DNA of 64,000 nt from BOG-908 sp964242115 (GCA_964242115.1 CAXSZX010000001.1:434001-498000), one strand, 5' to 3'. Positions 26,976 to 35,871 are shown, counted from the first letter of the stretch. Made by a program: numbers and translations. The notes: generated by a model from the sequence alone, not told the origin.

Positions 26976-28583
26976 TCACCTTGGCACAATCCAGGTGAAT
27001 ACATACTGTTGTAGTAACACCAGACCGCCCAGCAACGCGGTCAGAACGATGCTGTGCTTGAACGTGCGCGCGAACACCAGACCCTCCTGCCCCTTCAGGT
27101 CCGTCACCGACACGCCGGTGGCGATGTTCTGCGGCGAGATCATCTTGCCCATCACGCCACCCGACGAGTTGGTGGCCGCGATCAGCACCGGGTTGAGGCC
27201 CAGCTGGTTCGCCGCGACCACCTGCAGGTTGCCGAACAGCGCGTTGCCCGACGTGTCGCTGCCGGAGAGGAACACCGCCACCCAGCCGAGAAAGGGCGAG
27301 AGCAACGGGAACAACGCGCCGGTCTTCGAGGCGCCGAGGCCGAGCGTGTAGGTCATGCCCGAGTAATTCATCAGGTAGGCCAACGCGATGATCAGCATCA
27401 CCGTCAGTATGGCGATGCGCGCCTGCCGCCAGGTAGCCACCGCCGCACGCACCAGGCCGGCCGGCCCCATGCCGACCAGCGCCGCGGTGATCAGGGCCGC
27501 CACCAGGATCGCGGTGCCGGACGCCAGCGGCTCGAACTTGTAGAGGGCGGCATAGGGCTTGTCGTGGTACAGGGTGATGCCGATCGCGCGGTCCAGACCC
27601 GGCCACGGTATCGACTGCGCACCGATCGCGTTGATCTTGAAGTGCGTCCACACGATGACGACCACGCTGACGATGATCCACGGCGTCCACCCCTGCCAGG
27701 GTGCGACGGTCCGGGTGGCCCTCTGCTGGGCGTCCGGGCGGACGCTGAGCGCGAACGCCGGGTCGTGCGCCGGGTGCCAGACGCGCAGGAAGGCAACCGT
27801 TACGATGAGCGCGGTCAGCGAGGACAGCACGTCGGTCAGCGCGTAGTCCAGCAGGTTGGAGCTGACGAACTGAGCGACCGCGAAGCTGCCGCCGGCCACC
27901 AGCAGCACCGGCCACAGCGCGCGAAGGCTGCGCAGGCCGCCGTAGAGGGCGACCACGTAGAATGGCAGCAGCACGGCGATGAACGGCAGTTGCCGTCCTA
28001 CCATCGCACCCAGGGTCACCGGCGAGAGCCCGGTCACCTGGCCCAGCACGGTGATCGGCACGCCCAGCGCGCCGAAGGCCACCGGCGCGGTGTCGAAGAT
28101 CAGCGTGAAGGTCAGCGCCTCGATCGCGGGGAAGCCCACCAGGATGAGCAGAGCGCTGGTGATGGCGATCGGCGTGCCGAAGCCGGAGATGCCTTCCAGC
28201 AGGCAGCCGAAGCAGAAGCCGATGACCACCAGCACCACGCGACGGTCGTTCGGCAGGTGGTCCAGCACCCAATCGCGGAACGCGTCGAAACGGCCGGAGG
28301 CGACGGCAATGTTGTAGAGCAGCAGCGCGTTGACCACGATCCACATGATCGGCCAAAGCGCGAACACCCCGCCTGCGGCGACGCTGTCCAGCGCCAGGCC
28401 GGGCGGCACCTGCCAGACGCCGACAGCGATGGCGAAGGCCACCACCAGGCCGGCGAGCGAGGCCTGCCAGGCCGGGCGCCGCAACACGCCGAGCAGGACC
28501 AGCACCACCAGGATCGGCAGGGCGGCAACGAGGACGGAGAGCACAAGATTGCCGGCAACCGGCGTAAGCAGCTGGTGGAACAC
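26976..28583 (-). CDS. lldP: L-lactate permease (LctP/LldP family)
   Basis: Twelve- to fourteen-segment inner-membrane carrier for lactate or glycolate uptake. The protein of 535 residues starts at a GTG (FHQLLTPVAGNLVLSV follows) with CAGGGA about 7 bp before it. The upstream frame is intergenic-element sequence. Family signatures include GFCFGCLLEGISGFGTP, DTAPVAFGALGVPI, LNPVLIAATNSSGGVMGKMI and SPQNIATG, which are characteristic of LctP. The length is typical. The gene is divergent from the aldo/keto reductase. No lactate dehydrogenase gene is adjacent, so the transported substrate is assigned only by family. Confidence 0.9.
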   Translation of the reverse strand: MFHQLLTPVAGNLVLSVLVAALPILVVLVLLGVLRRPAWQASLAGLVVAFAIAVGVWQVPPGLALDSVAAGGVFALWPIMWIVVNALLLYNIAVASGRFDAFRDWVLDHLPNDRRVVLVVIGFCFGCLLEGISGFGTPIAITSALLILVGFPAIEALTFTLIFDTAPVAFGALGVPITVLGQVTGLSPVTLGAMVGRQLPFIAVLLPFYVVALYGGLRSLRALWPVLLVAGGSFAVAQFVSSNLLDYALTDVLSSLTALIVTVAFLRVWHPAHDPAFALSVRPDAQQRATRTVAPWQGWTPWIIVSVVVIVWTHFKINAIGAQSIPWPGLDRAIGITLYHDKPYAALYKFEPLASGTAILVAALITAALVGMGPAGLVRAAVATWRQARIAILTVMLIIALAYLMNYSGMTYTLGLGASKTGALFPLLSPFLGWVAVFLSGSDTSGNALFGNLQVVAANQLGLNPVLIAATNSSGGVMGKMISPQNIATGVSVTDLKGQEGLVFARTFKHSIVLTALLGGLVLLQQYVFTWIVPR

Positions 28584-28640
28584 CGTTTCATCCCTGTTTT
28601 TCGGTTTGATTACACTACCGCGTGGAGCCTGGAGCGGGGA

Positions 28641-28777
28641 AAGGCAAGGCAAGCAGTTCTTTTTTGAAAAAAAGAACCAAAAAACTTTTGTTCCCTTGCG
28701 TGCGCGCTGCAGAAACCCCCGCGACAGCCGGACCAAAAGTCTTTTGCTTCTTTCCTCAGCAAAGAAGGCTTTGCTTG
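28641..28777. repeat. Intergenic paired-hairpin element, full copy between divergent genes
   Basis: Class A left arm, one-sided core (CGCGACAGCC), class B right arm with a shortened hairpin. It lies about 58 bp upstream of lldP and 79 bp upstream of the reductase gene. Confidence 0.92.
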
Positions 28778-28855
28778 CGCGCTGTTCGCGGCACGCCGTG
28801 ATTGAAGTGCAGCCGCTGCACGATCACATGCCGCGCTCCACGAGGAGCATCCCAG

Positions 28856-29737
28856 ATGGCCAAACACGACGCGAGCGCGTCCGGCACCTTCATGCTCGGC
28901 GGCGACGTCCCCGTGCACCGGCTCGGCTTTGGCGCCATGCGGGTGACCGGCCCCGGCATCTGGGGCGAGCCGGCAGACCGGGCGGGGTCGTTGCGTACGC
29001 TGCGCCGCCTGCCGGAGCTGGGCGTCAACTTCGTCGACACCGCGGACAGCTACGGTCCGGACGTGTCAGAGCAGCTCATCCGCGAGGCGCTGCACCCCTA
29101 CCCGGACATGCTGATCGCGACCAAGGGCGGCCTGGTGCGCAACGGCCCCAACAAATGGATTCCGGTTGGCCGGCCGGAGTACCTGCGCCAGCAGGCGATG
29201 ATGAGCCTGCGCCTGCTGGGCGTCGAGCAGATCGGCCTGTGGCAGCTGCACCGAATCGACCCCAAGGTGCCGCGCGACGAGCAGTTCGGCCTGATCCGCG
29301 CGCTGCTGGACGAGGGCGTGATCCGCCACGCCGGCCTCAGCGAGGTGAGCGTGGAGGAGATCGAGGCGGCACGGCGCGTGTTCCCCGTCTCCAGCGTGCA
29401 GAACCGCTACAACCTGGTGGACCGCACCAGCGAGGACGTGCTCGACTACTGCGCCGCGCAGAACATCGGCTTCATCCCGTGGTATCCGCTGGCGGCCGGC
29501 GACCTGGCCAAGCCCGGCTCCGTGCTGGACCGCATCGCGCACGCGCACGGTGCGGCACCCAGCCAGGTGGCGCTGGCCTGGGTGCTTCGGCGCAGCCCCG
29601 TGATGCTGCCGATCCCGGGGACGAGCCAAGTTGCCCACCTGGAGGAGAACGTGGCGGCGGTGGGCATCGAGTTGAGCGACGCGGATTTCGCCAGCCTGGA
29701 CCAGGAAGGTAAGTCTGCGTTCAGGAAGGCAGCGTAA
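28856..29737 (+). CDS. Aldo/keto reductase
   Basis: NAD(P)H-dependent oxidoreductase with a TIM-barrel fold, 293 residues from ATG 28856 (GAGGAG 8 bp upstream). The catalytic tetrad is visible: Asp and Tyr in VDTADSYGPD, Lys in LIATKGG and His in QLHRIDP. The cofactor-binding segment at the C-terminus reads IPGTSQVAHLEEN. GFGAMRVTGPGIWG at the N-terminus is typical of the AKR group related to YeaE and pyridoxal reductases. The substrate is not known. It is divergent from lldP, with the intergenic element in between, and its stop codon overlaps the next element. Confidence 0.88.
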   Translation: MAKHDASASGTFMLGGDVPVHRLGFGAMRVTGPGIWGEPADRAGSLRTLRRLPELGVNFVDTADSYGPDVSEQLIREALHPYPDMLIATKGGLVRNGPNKWIPVGRPEYLRQQAMMSLRLLGVEQIGLWQLHRIDPKVPRDEQFGLIRALLDEGVIRHAGLSEVSVEEIEAARRVFPVSSVQNRYNLVDRTSEDVLDYCAAQNIGFIPWYPLAAGDLAKPGSVLDRIAHAHGAAPSQVALAWVLRRSPVMLPIPGTSQVAHLEENVAAVGIELSDADFASLDQEGKSAFRKAA

Positions 29738-29866
29738 GCGGTTCTTTTTTGAAAAAAAGAACCAAAAAACTTTTGCTTCCGCTGTCGCGGTTCTCTCCGG
29801 CGAGCGCGCGACAGCGGAGACAAAAGTTTTTTGCTTCTTTTTTTCAAAAAAGAAGGCCTTCCTTTT
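29736..29866. repeat. Intergenic paired-hairpin element, most symmetric copy
   Basis: Best example of the full structure: class A left arm, CTTTTGCTTCCGCTGTCGCG and its partner CGCGACAGCGGAGACAAAAG around a short loop, then class B right arm. It begins inside the TAA of the reductase gene. Confidence 0.96.
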
Positions 29867-29943
29867 TCGCTTGGTTGGGCTAGAAACCGCCCCCTAGCGC
29901 TGGCACCCCTGGAGGCCGGCGTTCTACGTGTTTGGAGCACACC

Positions 29944-30645
29944 ATGGCCAATTTCGTAACCATCGAGGCCGAGGCGCGTGCGCGAGCCGGTAAGGGGGCG
30001 GCGCGTGCGACCCGGCGGGCAGGCCGCGTGCCTGCTGTCATCTACGGTGCCAAGCAGGAGCCGACGCTGATCGCGCTGGACCCCAAGGCGGTGCTGGCGG
30101 AACTCAAGCGCGGCGGCTGGCGCTCGCGCCTGTTCGAACTGAAGCACAACGGCACCACCGAGCGTGCGCTGATGCGCGAGGTGCAGTTCCACCCGGTGAC
30201 CGACGTGGCGCGCCACGTCGATTTCCAGCGCCTCGCACCCGGCGAGCAGATCCGCGTCTCCGTCGCGGTGCACTACGTGGGCGAGGCGACCAGCCCGGGC
30301 CTGAAGAAGGGCGGCGTGCTGAACGTGGTGCGCCACACCGTCGAGGTCTGGGCCGACCCGGAGGAGGTGCCGGCGTTCTTCGAGGCCGACCTCGGCGAGC
30401 TGGACATCAACGACAACATCCGCTGGCACAACCTCAAGGGCACCGGCGAGGCGCGCCCGACGATCGCCGACCGCGACTTCGTCATCGCGACCGTTGCCCC
30501 GCCGACCCGCTCTGCCGAGGCGGCTGAACCTGCAGCCGCCGCGGCCGCAGCGCCCGCACCCGCCAAGGGCAAGGCGCCGGCCAAGGGTGCCGCACCGGCC
30601 AAGGCGGCCCCTGCGGCGGCCAAGCCGGCCGCGAAGAAGAAGTAA
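29944..30645 (+). CDS. rplY: 50S ribosomal protein L25/general stress protein Ctc
   Basis: 5S-rRNA-binding ribosomal protein of the long Ctc form (233 residues). The N-terminal L25 domain shows GKGAARATRRAGRVPAVIYG and LFELKHNG. The C-terminal beta domain (TL5-like) spans about residues 95-185 with VPVAVHYVGEATSPGLKKGG-type spelling and DNIRWHNLKG. The tail after residue 190 is a low-complexity Ala-Pro-Lys linker ending in KPAAKKK, as is common in alphaproteobacteria. The start ATG at 29944 has GGAG 7 bp upstream. It is followed after 26 bp by pth, the classic rplY-pth-ychF arrangement. Confidence 0.93.
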   Translation: MANFVTIEAEARARAGKGAARATRRAGRVPAVIYGAKQEPTLIALDPKAVLAELKRGGWRSRLFELKHNGTTERALMREVQFHPVTDVARHVDFQRLAPGEQIRVSVAVHYVGEATSPGLKKGGVLNVVRHTVEVWADPEEVPAFFEADLGELDINDNIRWHNLKGTGEARPTIADRDFVIATVAPPTRSAEAAEPAAAAAAAPAPAKGKAPAKGAAPAKAAPAAAKPAAKKK

Positions 30646-30671
30646 GGCCGCCCGCGCCGGAGGCTTCGGTT

Positions 30672-31244
30672 GTGCTGTTGTGGGTGGGGCTCGGCAACCC
30701 CGAGCCGAACATGGCCCGTCAGCGGCACAACATCGGCTTCATGGCGCTGGACCGGATTGCGCAGCGTCACGGGTTCGGCCCGTGGCGCCAGCGTTTCCGC
30801 GGCCTGACCGCCGAGGGCAACGTCGGCGGCGAGCGGGTGATCGCCCTCAAGCCGCTTACCTACATGAACGACAGCGGCGCCAGCGTGCAGCCGGCCGCCG
30901 CCTTTTTCAAGCTGCCGACCGACGCGATCACCGCCTTCCACGACGAGCTGGACCTGATCCCCGGCAAGGTGCGCGTAAAGCGCGCCGGCGGTGCGGCCGG
31001 GCATAACGGGCTGCGCAGCATGGACCGCGTGCTGGGCTCGCCTGACTACTGGCGCGTGCGGCTGGGCATCGGCCACCCTGGCGACAAGGCGCGCGTGCTG
31101 GGCTGGGTGCTGGGCGACTTCGCCAAGTCGGACGCCGAGTGGCTGAACCGGCTGCTGGACGCAGTGTCCGATGCTGCGCCGCTGCTGGCCGACGGCAAGC
31201 CGGAGGAGTTCATGTCGCGGATTTCGGTGTTGTCGGCGGAGTAG
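30672..31244 (+). CDS. pth: Peptidyl-tRNA hydrolase
   Basis: Releases tRNA from peptidyl-tRNA that drops off ribosomes. The 190-residue protein starts at GTG, 26 bp after rplY, and shows WVGLGNPEPNMARQRHNIGF with the catalytic His in RHNIGF. ALKPLTYMNDSG and FHDELDLIPGKVRVKRAGGAAGHNGLRS follow, and RLGIGHPG and VLGDF near the end complete the pattern. The length and motif order are standard. Its TAG is followed directly by an intergenic element that separates it from ychF. Confidence 0.95.
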   Translation: MLLWVGLGNPEPNMARQRHNIGFMALDRIAQRHGFGPWRQRFRGLTAEGNVGGERVIALKPLTYMNDSGASVQPAAAFFKLPTDAITAFHDELDLIPGKVRVKRAGGAAGHNGLRSMDRVLGSPDYWRVRLGIGHPGDKARVLGWVLGDFAKSDAEWLNRLLDAVSDAAPLLADGKPEEFMSRISVLSAE

Positions 31245-31396
31245 GCAAGCAAGCAGTTCTTTTTTGAAAAAAAGAACCAAAAAACTTTTGTTCCCTGCAG
31301 GTGTCGTTTGTTGACGCGCGTCGTTTCAGCTTCCCGCGACAGCCGAGACAAAAGCTTTTCGCTTCTTTTTCTTGAAAAAAAAGGCCTTTCTTTCTT
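31245..31396. repeat. Intergenic paired-hairpin element, full copy
   Basis: Class A left arm, one-sided core (CCGCGACAGCC) and class B right arm. It starts at the base after the pth stop and ends 22 bp before ychF, with an enlarged spacer between the arms. Confidence 0.93.
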
Positions 31397-31418
31397 TCCG
31401 GGTTCAGGACAAACGTAG

Positions 31419-32513
31419 ATGGGATTCAACTGCGGCATCGTCGGCCTACCCAACGTGGGCAAGTCCACCCTGTTCAACGCGCTGACCGCCACCGCCGCGG
31501 CACAGGCGGCGAACTATCCGTTCTGCACCATCGAACCGAACGTCGGCCGCGTCGCCGTGCCGGATCCGCGCCTGGCCACGCTGGCGGAGATCGGCCGCTC
31601 GCAGAAGATCATCCCCACCAGCCTGGAGTTCGTCGACATTGCCGGCCTGGTTCGCGGTGCCAGCCGTGGCGAGGGGTTGGGCAACAAGTTCCTCGGCAAC
31701 ATCCGCGAGGTGGACGCCATCATCCACGTGCTGCGCTGCTTCGAGGACCCTGACGTGACGCACGTGGAGGGCTCGATCGACCCGATCCGCGACGCCGAGA
31801 CGATCGAGACGGAGCTGATGCTGGCCGACCTCGACAGCCTCGAACGCCGTGTGGTGCCGCTGCAGAAAAAGGCGCGCGGCAACGACCGTGAGGCAGCAGC
31901 GACGGTGGCGTTGATGGAGCCTATCATCGCCGCGTTGCAGGCGGGGCGGCCGGCGCGCAGTGCCATCCCGCCGGGCGAGGATCTGGCGGTGGGGCGGCTG
32001 CAGCTGATGACCAGCAAGCCGGTGCTCTACGTCTGCAACGTGGAGGAAGCCGCGGCTGCCACCGGCAACGCGCAATCCGAACGGGTGGCCGCGCTGGCCA
32101 AGGCCGAGGGTGCGGCCTGCGTGGTGGTGTCCGCCGCCATCGAGGCCGAGGTGAGCACGCTTCCCGAGGAGGACCGCGCCGAGTTCCTGGGCGGGCTGGG
32201 CCTGGAAGACAGCGGCCTGGACCGGGTGATCCGCGCCGGCTACGGGCTGCTGGGGCTGGTCACCTACTTCACCTGCGGGCCGAAGGAGGCGCGCGCCTGG
32301 ACCATCATCCGCGGCACCAAGGCACCGCAGGCGGCCGCCGTGATCCACAACGATTTCGAACGCGGGTTCATCGCGTGCGAGACGATCACGTACGACGACT
32401 ACGTAACGTTGCGCGGCGAGGCTGGCGCGAAGGAAGCGGGGAAGATGCGGGTGGAGGGGCGTGACTACGTGGTGAAGGATGGGGACGTGCTGGAGTTCAG
32501 GTTCAACGTGTGA
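31419..32513 (+). CDS. ychF: Redox-responsive ribosome-binding ATPase YchF
   Basis: Obg-related P-loop ATPase that binds ribosomes and is involved in oxidative-stress response. The 364-residue protein starts MGFNCGIVGLPNVGKSTLFN (G1 loop) and continues with YPFCTIEPN, the G3 segment DIAGLVRGAS with GEGLGNKFL, and a degenerate G4 that explains the ATP preference of the family. The C-terminal TGS domain reads LVTYFTCGPKEARAWTI and VKDGDVLEFRFNV, the invariant YchF ending. It closes the rplY-pth-ychF cluster typical of alphaproteobacteria. Confidence 0.96.
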   Translation: MGFNCGIVGLPNVGKSTLFNALTATAAAQAANYPFCTIEPNVGRVAVPDPRLATLAEIGRSQKIIPTSLEFVDIAGLVRGASRGEGLGNKFLGNIREVDAIIHVLRCFEDPDVTHVEGSIDPIRDAETIETELMLADLDSLERRVVPLQKKARGNDREAAATVALMEPIIAALQAGRPARSAIPPGEDLAVGRLQLMTSKPVLYVCNVEEAAAATGNAQSERVAALAKAEGAACVVVSAAIEAEVSTLPEEDRAEFLGGLGLEDSGLDRVIRAGYGLLGLVTYFTCGPKEARAWTIIRGTKAPQAAAVIHNDFERGFIACETITYDDYVTLRGEAGAKEAGKMRVEGRDYVVKDGDVLEFRFNV

Positions 32514-32540
32514 TGTTAACGACGAAGTTTGATCGACGAG

Positions 32541-32670
32541 AAAGCAAGCAAGCGGGTCTTTTTTGAAAAGAGTACCAAAACTTTTGATTTCGAGGGCGCG
32601 TGTCGCGAACCCTCCGCGAGAGCAGGAACAAAAGTTGTTGCTGCTTTGTTTTCAAAAAGCAGGCCTTGCC
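32541..32670. repeat. Intergenic paired-hairpin element, diverged full copy
   Basis: Left arm with altered stem (GGTC/GTACC), core largely lost, right arm class C (CTGC/GCAG). Confidence 0.82.
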
Positions 32671-32980
32671 GGCCTTTCACGTTGCGAGAACTCACGATGA
32701 GTAGTCGCAGTCGTAAAACCGTCTTTTTCGCAAAAGTAGCATAAGCGAAGTCGCGGCGCCGGTTCGGAGACACAGGTGCTGTTGTCGGTTCAGGCACGCA
32801 CCTGTCGCGATGGCTCTACTGGCCAAAGAAAGACGCACCACCGAGAACACCAAGAATCTCTCCAAATTCGGAATCGTGCGTCCGAGGAAGGTTGAAGCGT
32901 CACTTCTTGGTGCCTTGCGCGGTGGAATTTCCTTGCCCGATCGAAAAGAGAGCAACACGCCTCAGTCGCGCACAACCATC

Positions 32981-33027
32981 GGACTAAAAGTTCTTTGGTT
33001 TTTTTTCGAAAAAGAACTGCTTGCTTA
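32981..33027. repeat. Intergenic paired-hairpin element, right arm
   Basis: TAAAAGTTCTTTGGTT, then a class A-like hairpin with TTCGAAAAAGAAC and the GCTTGCTTA end. Confidence 0.78.
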
Positions 33028-33065
33028 TCTTAGTGACTGAGGCGCTACAGCTTTGCCGCCCAGCG

Positions 33066-33707
33066 CTAAGCCTCCAAGCTCCCCGGTGCCCTGTTCCCAA
33101 CCATCGCCAGCAGCTCGCGCCGCGTCGTGGGGTTATCGCGGAACGCGCCGAGCATGCGGCTTGTCACCATGGTAACGCCGGGCTTGTGCACGCCGCGCGT
33201 GGTCATGCACTCGTGTGCCGCCTCGATGATGACTGCGGTGCCCAGCGGTGCGAGCACCTCGTTGATGGTGTTGGCGATCTGCGCCGTCAGCTTCTCCTGG
33301 ATCTGCAGGCGATGCGCGTAGGCGTCCACCACGCGCGCCAGCTTGGAGATGCCCACCACGCGACGGTGCGGCAGGTATGCCACGTGCGCGCGGCCGATGA
33401 TCGGCAGCATGTGGTGCTCGCAGTGGCTCTCCAACCGGATGTCACGCAGCAGCACGATCTCGTCGTATCCCTCCACCTCCTCGAAGGTGCGCTCGAGCAT
33501 CGCGACCGGGTCCTCGTCGTAGCCGCGGAAGAACTCCAGGAACGACTTCGCCACGCGCCGCGGGGTGTCGCGCAGGCCCTCGCGCGCGGGGTCGTCGCCG
33601 GCCCAGCGGATCAGGGTGCGCACGGCGGCCTCCGCGTCCTCGTTGGTGGGGCGGGCCTGGCTGGTCTGGGGGGTGGCCGCGGGTTTGGGCGGGCTGGATT
33701 CGTTCAA
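33066..33707 (-). CDS. folE: GTP cyclohydrolase I
   Basis: Converts GTP to 7,8-dihydroneopterin triphosphate, the first step of folate and also of queuosine (QueD) synthesis. The zinc ligands are visible in LESHCEHHMLP and HECMTTRG. RTLIRWAGDDPAREGLRDTP, FLEFFRGYDEDP, GKAHVAYLPHRRVVGISKLAR-type spelling (here GRAHVAYL, GISKLAR) and RLQIQEKLT follow the family. No ATG exists in the right place. The best start is TTG at 33707, with AGGAAA 9 bp upstream, giving 213 residues and the Pro-rich N-terminus common in this group. The frame further upstream is intergenic-element sequence. Confidence 0.93.
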   Translation of the reverse strand: MNESSPPKPAATPQTSQARPTNEDAEAAVRTLIRWAGDDPAREGLRDTPRRVAKSFLEFFRGYDEDPVAMLERTFEEVEGYDEIVLLRDIRLESHCEHHMLPIIGRAHVAYLPHRRVVGISKLARVVDAYAHRLQIQEKLTAQIANTINEVLAPLGTAVIIEAAHECMTTRGVHKPGVTMVTSRMLGAFRDNPTTRRELLAMVGNRAPGSLEA

Positions 33708-33739
33708 GGTGGGACGTTTCCTGGGTGGAGCGGGACGGG

Positions 33740-33877
33740 CAAGCAAGGAAGGCCTTCTTTTTTTGAAAAAAAAGAAGCAAAAAAACTTTGTCTCGGCTGT
33801 GGCAGGCCGTTCAACAGACGTGCGCGCTTGAGAGCAAAAGTTTTTTGGTTCTTTTTTCAAAAAAGAACTGCTTGCTT
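33740..33877. repeat. Intergenic paired-hairpin element, full copy
   Basis: Class B left arm, GGCTGTGGCAGG in place of the core, class A right arm. It ends 3 bp from the apaG stop codon and lies about 35 bp upstream of folE. Confidence 0.9.
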
Positions 33878-33879
33878 CC

Positions 33880-34326
33880 CTAGTGCACCCGCCCCGCCCC
33901 ATGCGGCGAGTCCAGGCTGAACGGCGGGATCGCCACGTCGAACATCTCGGCGTTCTCCGACCCCAACAGCGCCACCGCCGGCCCTGCTCCATGGGTGATC
34001 ATGTGGTACTGCCCCGTCATGAACCCGGACGGCGTCTCCAACGGCGTGCCGGAGGTGTATTCGAACGCCTCGCCCGGCTCGATCACCGGCTGCTCGCCCA
34101 CTACGCCCTCGCCCTGCACCAGAAAGGTGCGGCCACGGGCGTCGGTGATCCGCCACGTGCGGCGCAGCAGCTGCACGGTGGTCTCGCCACGGTTTTCGAT
34201 GGTGACGCGATAGGCCCAGACGTAGCGGCCGGCGTCGGGCTCGGACTGGTCTTCCAGGTAGAAGGCGGCCACGCGCACGTGGATGGCGCGGGTGACGGCG
34301 GCGTACTCGCGCGATCGGTCGCTCAT
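33880..34326 (-). CDS. apaG: ApaG (Co2+/Mg2+ efflux-associated) protein
   Basis: Small fibronectin-III-like protein of the ApaG family, linked in enterobacteria to diadenosine tetraphosphate hydrolase and metal-ion phenotypes. The frame of 148 residues shows VRVAAFYLEDQSEPDAGRYV, WAYRVTIENRG, QLLRRTWRITDARG, VQGEGVVGEQPVIEPGE, and EYTSGTPLETPSGFMTGQY, which is the family signature. It starts at the ATG at 34326, overlapping the metZ stop by 4 bp, so the two are translationally coupled. A longer overlapping frame covering metZ out of phase is spurious. Confidence 0.93.
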   Translation of the reverse strand: MSDRSREYAAVTRAIHVRVAAFYLEDQSEPDAGRYVWAYRVTIENRGETTVQLLRRTWRITDARGRTFLVQGEGVVGEQPVIEPGEAFEYTSGTPLETPSGFMTGQYHMITHGAGPAVALLGSENAEMFDVAIPPFSLDSPHGAGRVH

Positions 34327-35522
34327 TCGGCGGCCTGGCGCAGGCTGGCGGCGGCGAGCGCGCGGCAGAGGTCGTCCTGCAGGTCGGCCAGGTCCTCGAG
34401 ACCTACGGACAGGCGGACCGTGCCGTCGGTGATGCCGAGGCGAGCGCGTTCCTCGGCGCCGATGCGCATGTGCGTGGTGGTGGCCGGGTGGGTAACCATG
34501 CTGCGGCTGTCGCCGAGGTTGTTGCTGATGGCGACCAGGCGCAGCGCGTTGCAGAAGCGGAAGGCAGCGTGCTTGCCGCCGGCGAGCTCGAAGGTGACCA
34601 GCGTGCCGCCGGCGGTCATCTGCCGCATCGCCAGCGCGTGCTGCGGGTGGTCGGGCCGCGCGGGGTACCAGACGCGGGAGATCTGCGGCGCGTCGGCAAG
34701 AAAGTCGGCCAGGGCGGCGGCGCGGGTGCAGGCGGCGTCGACCCGCAGGCTGAGCGTCTCCATGCCCTTCAGCAGCGTCCAGGCGTTGAACGGCGACATC
34801 GAGGGGCCGGTGTTGCGCACGAAAGGCTGCAGCGTGTCCTCGATCCAGGCCTTCGTGCCCAGCACGGCGCCGCCAAGCACGCGGCCCTGGCCGTCGATGT
34901 GCTTGGTGGCGGAGTAGACCACCACGTCGGCGCCGAGCTCCAGCGGGCGCTGCAGCAGCGGGGTTGCGAATACGTTGTCGACCACCACGATGGCACCGGC
35001 CGCGTGGGCCAGGTCGGCGACCGCCTGCAGGTCGACGATCTCCAGCATCGGGTTGGACGGTGATTCCAGCAGGACGAGGTTGGCGGGGCGGGAGAGGGCG
35101 GTTCGCCAAGCGTCCATGTCGCCGGCGTCGACGAACTCGTGGTCGATGCCCAGGCGCGGCAGCAGGGTGGAGACGATCCAGTGGCAGGAGCCGAACAGCG
35201 CGCGGCTGGCCACCACGCGGTCGCCGGTGCGCAGGTGAGCGAGCATGGCGGCGTTGACCGCAGCCATGCCGGTGGCCGTGGCGCGGCACTCCTCGGCGCC
35301 TTCCAGCAGGGCCAGGCGGCGCTCGAAGGCGGCCACCGTGGGGTTGCCGAAGCGGCTGTACTGGTAGTGGGTCTGGGTGCCGGCGAAGGTGGCCTCGGCC
35401 TGCTCGGCGCTGTCGTAGACGAAGCCGGAGGTGAGGAACATCGCCTCGCTGGTCTCGCCGTGCGGGGTGCGGGAGACGGCGCCGTGCAGGAGCGTTGTGG
35501 CAGGGCGGTAGCTGTTCGTCAT
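34323..35522 (-). CDS. metZ: O-succinylhomoserine sulfhydrylase
   Basis: PLP enzyme of the Cys/Met-metabolism (gamma) family that makes homocysteine from O-succinylhomoserine and sulfide. From ATG 35522 it has 399 residues. Motifs: HYQYSRFGNPT (Tyr and Arg binding PLP phosphate), TATGMAAVNAA, LLESPSNPMLEIVDL, VVDNVFATP, and SATKHIDGQGR with the PLP-binding lysine. FVRNTGPSMSPFNAW and ISNNLGDSRSM are typical of MetZ rather than MetB. It is coupled to apaG and preceded by a SAM-II riboswitch, so expression should fall when S-adenosylmethionine is abundant. Together with ahcY (51554-52867) it belongs to the methionine cycle. Confidence 0.93.
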   Translation of the reverse strand: MTNSYRPATTLLHGAVSRTPHGETSEAMFLTSGFVYDSAEQAEATFAGTQTHYQYSRFGNPTVAAFERRLALLEGAEECRATATGMAAVNAAMLAHLRTGDRVVASRALFGSCHWIVSTLLPRLGIDHEFVDAGDMDAWRTALSRPANLVLLESPSNPMLEIVDLQAVADLAHAAGAIVVVDNVFATPLLQRPLELGADVVVYSATKHIDGQGRVLGGAVLGTKAWIEDTLQPFVRNTGPSMSPFNAWTLLKGMETLSLRVDAACTRAAALADFLADAPQISRVWYPARPDHPQHALAMRQMTAGGTLVTFELAGGKHAAFRFCNALRLVAISNNLGDSRSMVTHPATTTHMRIGAEERARLGITDGTVRLSVGLEDLADLQDDLCRALAAASLRQAAE

Positions 35523-35589
35523 GGTTGCTGGGGCTCCTGGCGCCGGGGCCCGACCTTTGATAGCCGGCACACGCCGATATGGGTGTGCC

Positions 35590-35652
35590 GGGCCTCTTTA
35601 GCGCGATTGTTTAACCTCGCCGCAAGCCGGCCGGACAAATCTACGAGGGGCA
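35590..35652 (-). promoter_or_regulatory. SAM-II riboswitch (metA motif) upstream of metZ
   Basis: On the minus strand the P1 stem pairs CCTCG (35648-35644) with CGAGG (35619-35615). The loop carries GATTTG and CGGCTTGC. After P1 come TTAAACAA and GCTAAAGAGG, the conserved pieces of alphaproteobacterial SAM-II riboswitches that form the pseudoknot with the loop. It lies about 70 bp before the metZ ATG, where this class is expected. A strong hairpin (CCGGCACAC / GTGTGCCGG) follows it before the ribosome site. Assignment is from pattern recall; covariance-model scoring was not possible here. Confidence 0.8.
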
Positions 35653-35698
35653 TGAGAGCTAGGCGAACGGCGGGGTGGCGGTCAAGGCGCCAGGGTAG

Positions 35699-35847
35699 GA
35701 AGCAAGCGTCTTCTTTTTCGAGAAAAAGAAGCAAAAAGCTTTTGCTGCGGCTGTCGCGGACGGCTGAAACACCACGCTTCACCACGGCGCACCCAACGGG
35801 GGCAAAACTTTTTTGGTTCTTTTTTTCAAAAAAGAACTTCTTGCTTC
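35699..35847. repeat. Intergenic paired-hairpin element, full copy between divergent genes
   Basis: Class B left arm, GGCTGTCGCGG core one-sided, class A right arm. It lies between the SAM-II leader of metZ and the ABC ATPase gene, whose ATG is only 24 bp from its end. Confidence 0.92.
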
Positions 35848-35871
35848 CTGCTTTCGATGCGATTGTGCATC

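Larger units (their letters stand above)
32514..33065. other. Gene-free stretch between ychF and folE (convergent)
   Basis: Two copies of the intergenic element (32541-32670 and 32981-33027) flank about 310 bp with no recognisable gene. The short plus-strand frame at 32810 has no family resemblance or ribosome site. Confidence 0.65.
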
